A DNA stretch of 64,000 nt, from contig NZ_CP102251.1 in NCBI RefSeq assembly GCF_025145285.1, forward strand, positions 1,054,001 through 1,118,000, given 5' to 3'. Shown piece after piece: positions 1 through 9,400 of this stretch. The position numbers were made by a program, and so were the translations under genes. Within the stretch, counting starts at the first letter, position 1. Every line of letters begins with the position of its first letter. This DNA comes from Alistipes onderdonkii. GTDB lineage: Bacteria; Bacteroidota; Bacteroidia; Bacteroidales; Rikenellaceae. Under the pieces are notes generated by a model. That model did no database searches, was not told the origin of the DNA, and saw only the letters and a list, made by a program, of their open reading frames with translations.

Positions 1-1130
1 GCTTCTTCGAATACTGCGACCGCAGGGGCATTCTCGTTTGGCAGGAGTTCCCGCTGGCATGCAACTGCTACCCCGATGACCCGCATTACCTCGCCACGCT
101 GGAGCAGGAGGCTACGGCGATCATACGCCGCCTGCGCCGCCACCCGTCGCTGGCGATCTGGTGCGGGGGCAACGAACTGTTCAACAACTGGTCGGGCATG
201 ACAGACCAGTCGCTCGCACTGCGCCTGCTGAATGCACTCTGTTACCGGTTATCGCCGGAAATACCCTTCAACGCCACATCGCCCCTGAACGGCATGGCAC
301 ACGGCAACTACCTTTTTTACTGGGAGGGCCGCGATATTTTCCAGCTGATTAACGACAGCCACTTTACGGCCTACACCGAGTTCGGCGTCCCGGGCATTTC
401 GCCGCGCAAAGTCCTCGAAAAGATCATTCCGCCCGAGGAGCTCTTCCCGCCCCGCCCCGGGACGGCCTGGGAGGAGCACCATGCCTTCGGCGCCTGGGAT
501 GGCAGCCCCGCGACATGGCTCGGGGAGCCGACGATAGAGCGGTATTTCGGACGGGCACAAACACTCGACCAGCTGATCGAGCGCAGCTCGCTCATGCAGG
601 GCGAAGGATACAAAGCCGTTTTCGAGGAAGCCCGCCGCCAGAAACCCTATTGTGCGATGGCGCTCAACTGGTGTTTCGACGAGCCGTGGCCCGCGGCCGC
701 CAACAATTCGCTGGTGGCCTACCCCTCCGTCCCCAAGCCTGCGCTCGACCAGGTGCGCCGCGCCTGCCGGCCGCTCTGCGCCAGCGCCCGCATCGCGAAG
801 TTCGACTGGACGGAAGGCGAGCTGTTCGAAGCGGAGGTATGGCTCCTCAACGACCGTTTCGCAGCCGCCGGGCCCTTCTCCTTTACCGTGACGCTCCGGG
901 CTGCCGGACAGACCGTCGAGATACTCCGCTGGGAAAGCCCTGCCGCCGGGCAGAACCGCAACGTCGCTGGCCCCACGGCGCGCGCGGCACTCCCGGCATG
1001 GGACACAGACCGTTTCCGGGTCGAAATCACCGTCGAAGGCCATCCGGAAATGGATGCCTGCTACACGCTGGCCTACCGCCGCGCCGCCTGCAAACAGGCG
1101 GGCACGGCACCGATGAACATAACCGAATAA
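1..1130 (+). CDS. Glycoside hydrolase family 2 protein, beta-mannosidase-like (5' end outside window)
   Basis: Only the C-terminal part is present; the reading frame is open from base 3. It is the end of the GH2 TIM-barrel catalytic domain plus a C-terminal beta domain. The block GILVWQEFPLACN followed by HPSLAIWCGGNE is typical of exo-beta-mannosidase and related GH2 enzymes; the Glu codon at 174-176 (NE) is the expected acid/base and the Glu at 378-380 in YTEFGVPG the expected nucleophile. Such enzymes remove terminal beta-linked sugars (mannose in N-glycans, or similar) in the periplasm. The stop is 4 nt before the next gene, an SGNH esterase, and a sugar symporter follows, so this is a glycan-degradation operon. 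The substrate is not fixed by what is visible; beta-mannosidase is the best guess, other GH2 activities are possible. Confidence 0.85.
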   Translation, partial: FFEYCDRRGILVWQEFPLACNCYPDDPHYLATLEQEATAIIRRLRRHPSLAIWCGGNELFNNWSGMTDQSLALRLLNALCYRLSPEIPFNATSPLNGMAHGNYLFYWEGRDIFQLINDSHFTAYTEFGVPGISPRKVLEKIIPPEELFPPRPGTAWEEHHAFGAWDGSPATWLGEPTIERYFGRAQTLDQLIERSSLMQGEGYKAVFEEARRQKPYCAMALNWCFDEPWPAAANNSLVAYPSVPKPALDQVRRACRPLCASARIAKFDWTEGELFEAEVWLLNDRFAAAGPFSFTVTLRAAGQTVEILRWESPAAGQNRNVAGPTARAALPAWDTDRFRVEITVEGHPEMDACYTLAYRRAACKQAGTAPMNITE

Positions 1131-1134
1131 AACG

Positions 1135-2598
1135 ATGAAACGCATCTTATTCCTGCTGCTCGCGTTATGCCTCGCCCAACCGGGAACGGGGCGGGTACGG
1201 CTGCCTTCGCTCATCGGCAGCGGCATGGTGCTCCAACGCGACTGCGAAGCCCGCATCTGGGGATGGGCCGCGCCGGATGCGCGGATAAAACTCACCGCTT
1301 CGTGGGATACGCAAACGCACAACGTGCGCGCCGACGGGGAAGGACGCTGGGACGTACGGCTCCGGACGCCCGGAGCCGGGGGCCCGTATACGCTGACTAT
1401 CGACGACGGGGAAAGGGTCACGCTCGACGACATTCTCATCGGCGAAGTCTGGCTTTGTTCCGGACAATCGAACATGGAGATGCCCCTCAAAGGCTTCGAT
1501 TCGCAACCCGTACACGGAGGGCTCGATGCGGCGATGCGCGCGGGCGGCTATCCCGGGATACGGCTCTTCCAGGTAGCCCGCGCTACCGCGTCCGAGCCGC
1601 AGCAGGACTGCACCGGGAAATGGGAAACCTCGTCCATGCGTCCGGCCTCGGGATTCAGCGCTGTCGGCTATTACTTCGGGCTCTGGCTGCACCGTGCCCT
1701 CGGGATTCCCGTCGGGCTGATCGAAAGCGACTGGGGCGCTACGCGCATCGAGGCATGGATGAGCGCCGGAGCGGCACAGAGCGTCGACGAAAAGATACTT
1801 GCGACCGACGCGGCATACGACGCCCAGAACCGGGTAGCAGCGCTTTACAACGCCATGATCCGGCCGCTCACCCCCTATACGCTGCGGGGGTTCATCTGGT
1901 ACCAGGGCGAGTCGAACAAGGGATACCATGCCAAATACCCGTACGACATGGCGGCGCTGGCGGCTAACTGGCGGGCGGCATGGGGAGGCGGTGAGCAAAT
2001 GCCGTTCTACTACGTACAACTTGCACCGTTCGACTACGACATCCCGATGCACCGCTTCCGGGGCGAGGAAAATCCGATCCTGCTGCCACTGATGGTCGAA
2101 GCGCAGATCCGGGCCCTCGACCTGATCCCCAATACGGGCATGGCGGTAAACACCGACCTGGGGGATGCGACCCAGATACACCCTCCGCGCAAAGACCTCG
2201 TAGGGCAGCGGCTGGCCCTGCTCGCTCTCACGGGGACTTACGGATGCGAGGGGATCGACAGCCGGGGCCCGTTGTTCGAGCGTGCCGATTTCGGCGACGG
2301 GCGCGCGGTGGTAACCTTCAGGAGCAATTCGACGCTGATCCCGACGGACACTCCGCTGCAAGGGTTTGAAATCGCGGGAAAAGATCGTATATTCCATCCG
2401 GCGGAAGCTTTCGTAATACACCGGGATTACGATTTCAGCCGCCAGGTCGAAGTCCGCTCCGACGCCGTGGCAGAACCTGTCGCCGTTCGTTACGCTTTCC
2501 GCAACGTCGTGGAGAGAGTCAACCTGACCAACACCATCGGGCTGCCGGCCTTCCCGTTCCGCACGGACACATGGGACGACGCCGGGTTCGCACAATAA
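1135..2598 (+). CDS. Sialate O-acetylesterase-type SGNH esterase
   Basis: 487 aa with a signal peptide (MKRILFLLLALCLAQPGTG). The motif CSGQSNM at residues 108-114 carries the catalytic serine (Ser112 in GQSN) typical of the sialate O-acetylesterase (SASA) family. A later DLGDATQIHP segment holds the Asp/His region of the active site. The family removes O-acetyl groups from sialic acids or from plant polysaccharides; here it sits directly behind a GH2 glycosidase (4 nt gap) and 13 nt before a GPH-type sugar symporter, so it likely unmasks acetylated glycans in the periplasm before uptake. Length is normal for the shorter bacterial members. Exact substrate (sialic acid or acetylated hemicellulose) is not determined by sequence. 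Confidence 0.85.
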   Translation: MKRILFLLLALCLAQPGTGRVRLPSLIGSGMVLQRDCEARIWGWAAPDARIKLTASWDTQTHNVRADGEGRWDVRLRTPGAGGPYTLTIDDGERVTLDDILIGEVWLCSGQSNMEMPLKGFDSQPVHGGLDAAMRAGGYPGIRLFQVARATASEPQQDCTGKWETSSMRPASGFSAVGYYFGLWLHRALGIPVGLIESDWGATRIEAWMSAGAAQSVDEKILATDAAYDAQNRVAALYNAMIRPLTPYTLRGFIWYQGESNKGYHAKYPYDMAALAANWRAAWGGGEQMPFYYVQLAPFDYDIPMHRFRGEENPILLPLMVEAQIRALDLIPNTGMAVNTDLGDATQIHPPRKDLVGQRLALLALTGTYGCEGIDSRGPLFERADFGDGRAVVTFRSNSTLIPTDTPLQGFEIAGKDRIFHPAEAFVIHRDYDFSRQVEVRSDAVAEPVAVRYAFRNVVERVNLTNTIGLPAFPFRTDTWDDAGFAQ

Positions 2599-2611
2599 AT
2601 GCACAGACAGT

Positions 2612-4009
2612 ATGGATACACAAATCAAATTCCGCGAAAAGGTCGGCTACGGGCTCGGCGATGCCGCTTCCTCGATGTTCTGGAAACTTTTCGGGTTCTA
2701 CCTGCTCTTCTTCTACACGGACATCTTCGGGCTCCCGGCCGCGGCCGTCGGCACGATGTTCCTCATCACCCGTTTCTGGGACTCGTTCGTCGATCCGGTC
2801 GTCGGGATACTGGCCGACCGGACACAAAGCCGCCGGGGGAAATTCAGGCCCTACCTGCTGTGGTTCGCCGTCCCCTTCGGCATGGCGGGCGTACTGACTT
2901 TCACTACTCCGGGCTTCGGGATGGCCGGGAAGCTGGTCTACGCCTATATTACCTACGGAGTGATGATGATGATCTACTCGCTCATCAACGTCCCCTACGC
3001 TTCGCTGCTGGGAGTCATCTCCGACAACCCCAAGTCCCGCACGGCACTCTCCTCCTACCGGATGATCTTCGCCTTCGGCGGCAGCATCCTGGCACTGCTG
3101 ACCATCGAACCGCTGGTGGGATGGTTCAGCCGGGGCAGCGACCCGCAGACGGGCTGGCAGGCGGCCACGGCCGTACTGGCGGCGATAGCGGTCGCATTTT
3201 TCTTCTGTACGTACGGCTGGACACGCGAGCGGGTGCAACCCGTACATGCCGAACGCCATCCGTTGCGCGAAGACCTGAAAGACCTGTTGCACAACCGGCC
3301 GTGGTGGATCCTGCTCGGAGCCGGTATCGCAGCTCTCATCTTCAACTCGATCCGCGACGGGGCCGCCGTCTATTATTTCAAATACTATGTCCAGGCCGCA
3401 GCCCCCGCCGAAAGCACCGGCACGACGCTTTCGCTCACCACGCTCTTCCTCGTACTGGGGCAGGCCGCCAACATCGCGGGCATCCTGCTCGTGACACCCG
3501 TTTCGAACCGCATCGGCAAGAAAAACACCTATCTCGGAGCAATGGCGGCGGCAACGGTGCTGAGTGCTGCCTTCTGGCTTCCGGGTGCCCGCGACATCTG
3601 GGCCATGATGCTCCTGCAGGTGCTGATAAGCATGTGTGCGGGCAGCATCTTCCCGCTGCTGTGGTCGATGTACGCCGACATCGCGGACTACTCGGAACTG
3701 AAGACGGGACGCCGCGCCACGGGGCTGATCTTCTCCTCCTCGTCGATGTCCCAGAAATTCGGATGGACGCTCGGGGGTGCCCTGACAGGTTGGCTGCTGG
3801 GGCATTACGGTTTCGAAGCCAATGCCGTGCAGGGCATCGCGGTACAAAACGGCATACGTGCCATGATGAGCCTGCTGCCGGCGGCCGGGACGATTCTTTC
3901 GGTCGTGTTCATATGCTGCTATCCGCTGGGCGAGAAGCAGGTCGCGGAAACAGGACGCAGGCTGAACGCGCTGCGTACCGGGCACAAACGACAGGACGAG
4001 GGGGAATAG
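2612..4009 (+). CDS. GPH-family sugar:cation symporter (MFS)
   Basis: 465 aa, about 12 hydrophobic helices. The start KVGYGLGDAASSMFWK, the segment FWDSFVDPVVGILADRTQSR, and the second-half signature YADIADYSELKTGRRATG are characteristic of the glycoside-pentoside-hexuronide:cation symporter family (MelB/XynB type). It should import a mono- or oligosaccharide across the inner membrane using a cation gradient. It is the third gene of the GH2-esterase-transporter operon and most likely takes up the product of those two enzymes. The C-terminus is charged and short. The next gene (pbpC) converges on it; I see no clear intrinsic terminator in the 76 bp between them. Confidence 0.9.
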   Translation: MDTQIKFREKVGYGLGDAASSMFWKLFGFYLLFFYTDIFGLPAAAVGTMFLITRFWDSFVDPVVGILADRTQSRRGKFRPYLLWFAVPFGMAGVLTFTTPGFGMAGKLVYAYITYGVMMMIYSLINVPYASLLGVISDNPKSRTALSSYRMIFAFGGSILALLTIEPLVGWFSRGSDPQTGWQAATAVLAAIAVAFFFCTYGWTRERVQPVHAERHPLREDLKDLLHNRPWWILLGAGIAALIFNSIRDGAAVYYFKYYVQAAAPAESTGTTLSLTTLFLVLGQAANIAGILLVTPVSNRIGKKNTYLGAMAAATVLSAAFWLPGARDIWAMMLLQVLISMCAGSIFPLLWSMYADIADYSELKTGRRATGLIFSSSSMSQKFGWTLGGALTGWLLGHYGFEANAVQGIAVQNGIRAMMSLLPAAGTILSVVFICCYPLGEKQVAETGRRLNALRTGHKRQDEGE

Positions 4010-4085
4010 CCCGGATACACGACTACGGATAGACGGGTAAGCAGCCGGACAAGGGCGGAGCCGGGCAATCCGGAGCCGGAAGGGA

Positions 4086-6398
4086 TCAGCGGCAACTGAA
4101 CACGACGCTCTGCGAAGCGCCGTGTTCGTCGATCACGGTCAGGCGGTGCTTCCCCGGCGCCGGGCGGACGGAGACCTTATGTTCGAAAGAGGTCGAACCG
4201 ATATAGTCGTCGTCGATATGCCAGAACAGCACGGCATTGCGGTCGCGGTGCACGGCCGTAAAGACAAGGCTCTGCTGTTCCCCTTCGAGCGACCTCGGGG
4301 CGACCAGCACACGCCCCGGCTGCGGGTAGATGATGTCGATGGGATTGTTTTCGGCCCGGTTACCCGGCAGGCCGGGATGCAGCGGGGGCAGCGGTCGGTA
4401 GTCGGGATGCTGCCGGCGGTAATACCACTCCTGCGCAGGCGGGAGGATAAACATCGGCATGCGGACGATCCTGGCCGGGTCATAGCAATCCGCCGTCACA
4501 CGGTATTTCAGGTCGGCGCTCAGGTTGACGATCCGGTGGTAGGGGCACACCTCCCCGAGGGCGGCCGCACGGGGAATCATCACCGTATCGCGGTCGGGGC
4601 AGATATGGGACGCCAGATAGCCGCTCTGGCGGCAGACCACGGCGGGTTCCAGGTCGCCGACGGGCTCCGCGAACCACTCCCCTTTGGGCAGCAGGCCGAA
4701 GACCTCGAACAGGACAGGCGCGGCATACCCCACGCCCGTCATCAGCGGGCGTCCCTCGCCCGTGCAGTTCCCCACCCAGACCCCGACGGCATAGTCGGGG
4801 GTCATGCCGACAGCCCACGCATCGCGGTTGCCGTAGCTGGTACCCGTCTTCCAGCCGATCTTCTTCGACGACGAGAAATACTGCCATTCGCCCTCCTCCT
4901 CGGGACGGGCCACGTGGCTGATCGAATTGGCCATCAGCCATATCGCACCCCGTGAGAGGGGAATATCCCCGGCATCGACCGCCGTACCGCCATCGGGGTC
5001 GTAATGCGGGGTGCGTATCGTCTGCCGGCCGTTGAGTTTGGCCGCCAATTTCATGTAGGCCGAGGTCAGATCCCACAACGAAATCTCTGCGCCGCCCAGA
5101 ATCAGCGAAAGCCCGTAATGGGCGGCGCTCCGGTCGATCGTCCCGAAGCCCAGGGCACGCACCAGCGCAAGGAAGTTCTCCTTCCCGTACTTGTCGAGCA
5201 TCCTCACCGAAGGGACGTTGAGCGAACGCTCGACCACCCGGTCGGCAGGCACCGCCCCGTCGAAGGTACGGTTGTAATTGTGGGGTGTGAAGTCCCTGTA
5301 ATAGGTCGGCACGTCGGGGAAAAGCATCGCAGGCAATGCCGTCCCGTTGTCCAGCATCGCAGCATAGAGCAGGGGCTTGAGCACGCTGCCGCTGCTGCGC
5401 GGGGCGGGAATCACATCGACGCTCGTACCCTCGGTGCGGTCGGCGGGGTCGTACACGTTCCCTACGTAGGCGAGCACTTCGCCGCTCCCCACGTCCATGA
5501 CGACGATGGCCATGTTGTTGATCTTATTTCCCCGGTAACGCTTGTTGTAGCGCCGGGCGAGGTCGTTGACCCGGCTTTGCAGGTCGTAGTCGAGCGTCGA
5601 GCGGAGCGACCCTTCGCGCATTTTACCCAGCAGGTACATCGCCTCCATCGGCATCGGTTCGGGGGCGTCGGGCAGATGCTCCTGTTTTGCGAGGGCGCAT
5701 GTCAGCGAGTCGATACGGCCGTCGTGCCAAATCCGGTCGAGCAGCCCGTCACGCTTCTCCCGCAGCCGTTCGCGGTTGCGGCGGATATGGATCAGCGACG
5801 GAGAGTTGGGCAGTACGGCGAGCATGGCGCATTCGGCCCACGAAAGCTGTGCCGCACTGCGGCCGAAATAGTACCACGCGGCACTTTCCAGCCCGACCAC
5901 GTTGCCTCCGAAAGGCGCATGGGAAGCATAGAGGGCCAGGATTTCATCCTTGCAGCAACGCAGTTCGAGGCGCGTGGCGAGCACCATCTCGACGAACTTT
6001 TCCCGGAACGTGCGGGGTTTCCCGCCGCGGCTCAGGCGGATGGTCTGCATGGTGAGCGTACTCGCCCCGCTCGTGATCCGCCCGGCCGCAAGGTTCTGCC
6101 GCACGGCACGCCCCAGCGCCAGCGGATCCACCCCGAAATGGCGGTAAAAACGTTTGTCCTCGTAGGTCGTGATGGCGACCCGGAACTTTTCGGGGACGCT
6201 GTCCGTGGGAAAGAAACGCCACTGGCCGTCGGAGGCGACCTTGGCCGACATCAGGCGGCCGTCGCGGCTCCACACGGTCGCCGAAAAAGGCTCGTCGAAG
6301 AGCGTCCGGGGCAGGAACAAACAATACCCCGCGGCGAGCATGGCAACGACCAGCATCGCGAAAAAACATATTCTCTTTTTAGCCGGTTTTTTTGCCAT
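4086..6398 (-). CDS. pbpC: Penicillin-binding protein 1C (glycosyltransferase/transpeptidase)
   Basis: 770 aa from the ATG at 6398. One N-terminal membrane helix (residues 9-30); GT51 glycosyltransferase domain with catalytic Glu80 in YEDKRFYRHFG and the conserved GASTLTMQ at 111-118; transpeptidase domain with SVLK (Ser338), SLN and KTGTSYGNRDAW; then a C-terminal beta domain (BiPBP_C) typical of PBP1C. It polymerises peptidoglycan strands at the outer face of the inner membrane. An upstream in-frame TTG at 6419 would add 7 residues, but it lies inside the probable -7 box (6417-6424), so ATG 6398 is preferred. It is transcribed divergently from an alpha-2-macroglobulin gene, a pairing conserved in many bacteria (pbpC/yfhM in Escherichia coli). 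Confidence 0.95.
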   Translation of the reverse strand: MAKKPAKKRICFFAMLVVAMLAAGYCLFLPRTLFDEPFSATVWSRDGRLMSAKVASDGQWRFFPTDSVPEKFRVAITTYEDKRFYRHFGVDPLALGRAVRQNLAAGRITSGASTLTMQTIRLSRGGKPRTFREKFVEMVLATRLELRCCKDEILALYASHAPFGGNVVGLESAAWYYFGRSAAQLSWAECAMLAVLPNSPSLIHIRRNRERLREKRDGLLDRIWHDGRIDSLTCALAKQEHLPDAPEPMPMEAMYLLGKMREGSLRSTLDYDLQSRVNDLARRYNKRYRGNKINNMAIVVMDVGSGEVLAYVGNVYDPADRTEGTSVDVIPAPRSSGSVLKPLLYAAMLDNGTALPAMLFPDVPTYYRDFTPHNYNRTFDGAVPADRVVERSLNVPSVRMLDKYGKENFLALVRALGFGTIDRSAAHYGLSLILGGAEISLWDLTSAYMKLAAKLNGRQTIRTPHYDPDGGTAVDAGDIPLSRGAIWLMANSISHVARPEEEGEWQYFSSSKKIGWKTGTSYGNRDAWAVGMTPDYAVGVWVGNCTGEGRPLMTGVGYAAPVLFEVFGLLPKGEWFAEPVGDLEPAVVCRQSGYLASHICPDRDTVMIPRAAALGEVCPYHRIVNLSADLKYRVTADCYDPARIVRMPMFILPPAQEWYYRRQHPDYRPLPPLHPGLPGNRAENNPIDIIYPQPGRVLVAPRSLEGEQQSLVFTAVHRDRNAVLFWHIDDDYIGSTSFEHKVSVRPAPGKHRLTVIDEHGASQSVVFSCR

Positions 6399-6407
6399 AT
6401 TTTTACG

Positions 6408-6424
6408 TATCTTTGGCAAAGTTA
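6408..6424. promoter_or_regulatory. Overlapping divergent -7 promoter boxes for pbpC and the alpha-2-macroglobulin gene
   Basis: The 17 bp hold TATCTTTG on the plus strand (6408-6415, for the macroglobulin gene) and TAACTTTG on the minus strand (6424-6417, for pbpC), arranged as a near palindrome around CTTTGGCAAAG. Both fit the Bacteroidetes -7 consensus TAnnTTTG. Because the two boxes abut, two polymerases cannot bind at once, so the genes would be expressed in competition. Start sites are inferred, not measured. Confidence 0.7.
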
Positions 6425-6440
6425 CCTAAAATCCCCCATT

Positions 6441-9400
6441 ATGAAAACAATATGCCATGCTTTGTTTGCGCTGTCCGCCCTGCTCATCGCCTCGTGCAGC
6501 AAGCAGACGTCCGACATCATCGAATGGTCGACCAACGGAGTGACGGGCGTCAGGATGCCTCTCCACGTGACGTTCGTCGAAAACGTACAAGTCGAGGAAA
6601 GCGCCATGCAGGATGCCATATCAATCACCCCGGCCGTCGGTTTCGACGCCTACCTGTCGGGGATGCGCATGATCCGCATCGTCCCCAAATCCCCGCTGCA
6701 ATACGACACGCAGTACAAGGTGGCCATCGACGCCGCGAAACTCACCGGCCGGCAGCACAAGGGCATCGCGGAGTTCAGGTTTGCGACCCCCAAACTGCGG
6801 TTTACCTACAACGACAGCTGGCTGCAGCAGAACGACGAGATGACCGGCTATGTGCTCATCGGCGAGATCGTCTCGTCGGACTATGCCGACGGCAGCTACA
6901 TGGAACGGAACCTCAAAATAAGCGGCGCGGCGGGTACCGACGTCAAATGGACGCATTCGGAAGACGGGCTCACGCACCAATACACCGTGGGCAACATCGT
7001 CCCCCGGGGCGATGAGGGCTATACGCTGACGCTCGATTTCAATTACGACGAAAAGCAAACCCTCCGGGTGGAAGTCCCCCGCAAGGACGAATACGCGGTC
7101 ATCGACCACAGCGTAAATCCGGAACCGCTCGCCATCGTGGTCACCTTCTCCGAACCCATCCGGCAGAACCAGGATCTGAAAAACCTGATCCGCTTCGACA
7201 CCAAGTTCCGGACTTCGGTCGACAAAAACAGGCTCTACATCTATCCCGAAGCACGCCCCACGGGAGCGCATAGTGTCACGATCGGCCGCGACGTAGTGAG
7301 CAAGAACGGGCAGAAGCTCAAGGAGAGCTATTCGTTCACGGCTACGCTGCCGTCGCGCACCCCCTCGATCCGCTTCACGGGCAAAGGCTCGATCCTTCCC
7401 TCGTCGAACGACATGTCGCTGCTGTTCGAGGCGGTGAACTATCAGAAAGCCCGGGTGCGGGTACGAAAGATATTCGCCAACAACCTGCTGCAATTCTTCC
7501 AGCAGAACTACTACGACGACCAGTACTATTCATCCATGGATTACGTGTCGCGCGTCGTCCGCGACACGACCATTGACCTGGGGGCCAGGTCTTCGACCAG
7601 GCTCGACCAGGGCAATACCTATTCGCTCGACCTGAGCCGCCTGATCACCGACAGCCGCAAGTCGATGTACCTGCTCGAAATCCGGGGTGTCGACCCGCTT
7701 ACGCCCGTCGACGACGAATACGACTACGACTATTATTTCGGGGATTACAGGACTTACAAGGAGCGGTCGAAAGTGGTCGTGCAGTCCGACATCGGCCTCA
7801 TCTGCAAGAGCAGCGGCAGCGACCAGTACGTCGTCTACACGACCGACCTGGTCTCCGCCCGCCCCAAAGGGGGCTGCAAAGTCAGGGCCTACGACCGGCA
7901 GAACCAGGTGCTGGCCGAAGCGAGCACCGATTCCGAAGGGCGGGCCGTGCTGAGGACGAAGGACGAGCCTTACATCGTCACGGCCGAAGCCGGAGGGGAC
8001 GTCACCTTCGTGAAGGTAGAACCGGGCACAGCCCTGTCGCTGAGTAATTTCGACGTGGGCGGCACGGCAAATCCCAAGGGGATAAAAGGCTATATCTTCG
8101 GCGAACGCGGCGTATGGCGCCCGGGCGACGACATACACCTCACGTTCATCGTCACCTCGGACAATCCGCTGCCCGAAAGCCACCCGGCATCGCTGGAATT
8201 CTTCAACCCGAACGGGCAGTTGGTGCAGTCGCTCGTGAACAACAGCTCCTCGGACGGCATCTACACGTTCAGCCTGGGGACGACGCCGGCGTCGCCGACA
8301 GGGCTATGGCGGGCCAAGATCACCTTCGGCGGCGCACAGTTCGAAAAATCCGTCCGGGTGGACGCGATCAAGCCCAACCGGATGAAAATCGAGCTGAAAC
8401 TCGGGGACGGGCAACTGGTCGACGCCGCGCATTTCACGGGCAGCCTGACCGCCCGGTGGCTGCACGGCGCCCCTGCGGCCGAAGCCAAGGCGGTGCTCCA
8501 GGCGCAGTTGTCACAGACCGCCACTCGCTTCAAGGGCTACGAGGGCTATTCGTTCGACGACGCCTCGAAATACTTTGGCACCGAGGAGCGGGAAATCGTC
8601 ACCGGCACCACCGACGCCCAGGGGTCGCTGTCGCTCTCGACCGACGAACTCTCCTCGCTGGAAGGGCTGAGCCCCGGTATGCTGAGCGGCAAATTCACGG
8701 TGAAGGTCTTCGAAAAGAGCGGCGACTTCAGCGTCGACCAGCAGGTCGCGACCGTATCGCCCTATGACACCTATTTCGGGATCGGGGTCGCCACCCAGAA
8801 AAGCGACTGGGGCGACGAATACCTCGACAGCAGGAAGGAGCATATCATAAAGGTCGTGATGCTCGACGCCAAGGGCAAGCCCGAACCCGGCAGTGAAAAC
8901 GTGCTCGTATCGGTCTACAAAATGGATTCCTACTGGTGGTGGGACGCCTCAACGCCCAATTCCCAGGCGCACTACGCCAAAAATGCGCTCAACTCGAATT
9001 ACAAGACCCTCCAGGCAACCCTTTCGAACGGCACGGGGCAGGCCACGATGCGCTGGAGCACGGGCGATTACGGCTATTACATGATCCGCGTCACGAGCCC
9101 GAACCGGGCACACTCGGCGACCCGGATCGTATGCGTATCCTCGTCCGATTGGCGGGGCGACGTCACTTCGGTGCCGGATGCCGCCACGCGGCTCGCCCTC
9201 ACCCGCGACAAGGCCAAATACGTCCCGGGGGACAAGGCCAGGGTCACCATCCCCTCGTCGCCGGGCGCACGGGCGCTGGTCGGCATCGAAAGCGGCAGCG
9301 TCGTGCGGGAAAGCTTCTGGGTGGAGTGCACCGGCAAGCAAACCGACATCGAGATCCCCGTCAAGGAGGGGATGGCCCCCAACATCTATGTCTCGGTAAC

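Noticed and set aside
249..1490. Long minus-strand frame opposite the GH2 and esterase genes
   Set aside because: GC-rich shadow of coding sequence with no family motif; both plus-strand genes have clear catalytic motifs.
1165..2628. 487-codon minus-strand frame opposite the sialate esterase
   Set aside because: Arg/Pro/Val-rich shadow without motifs, same length as the real gene by chance of codon bias.
5004..6440. Open frame extending the alpha-2-macroglobulin gene 479 codons upstream
   Set aside because: It is antisense to pbpC and lacks any export signal; the lipoprotein signal begins exactly at 6441.
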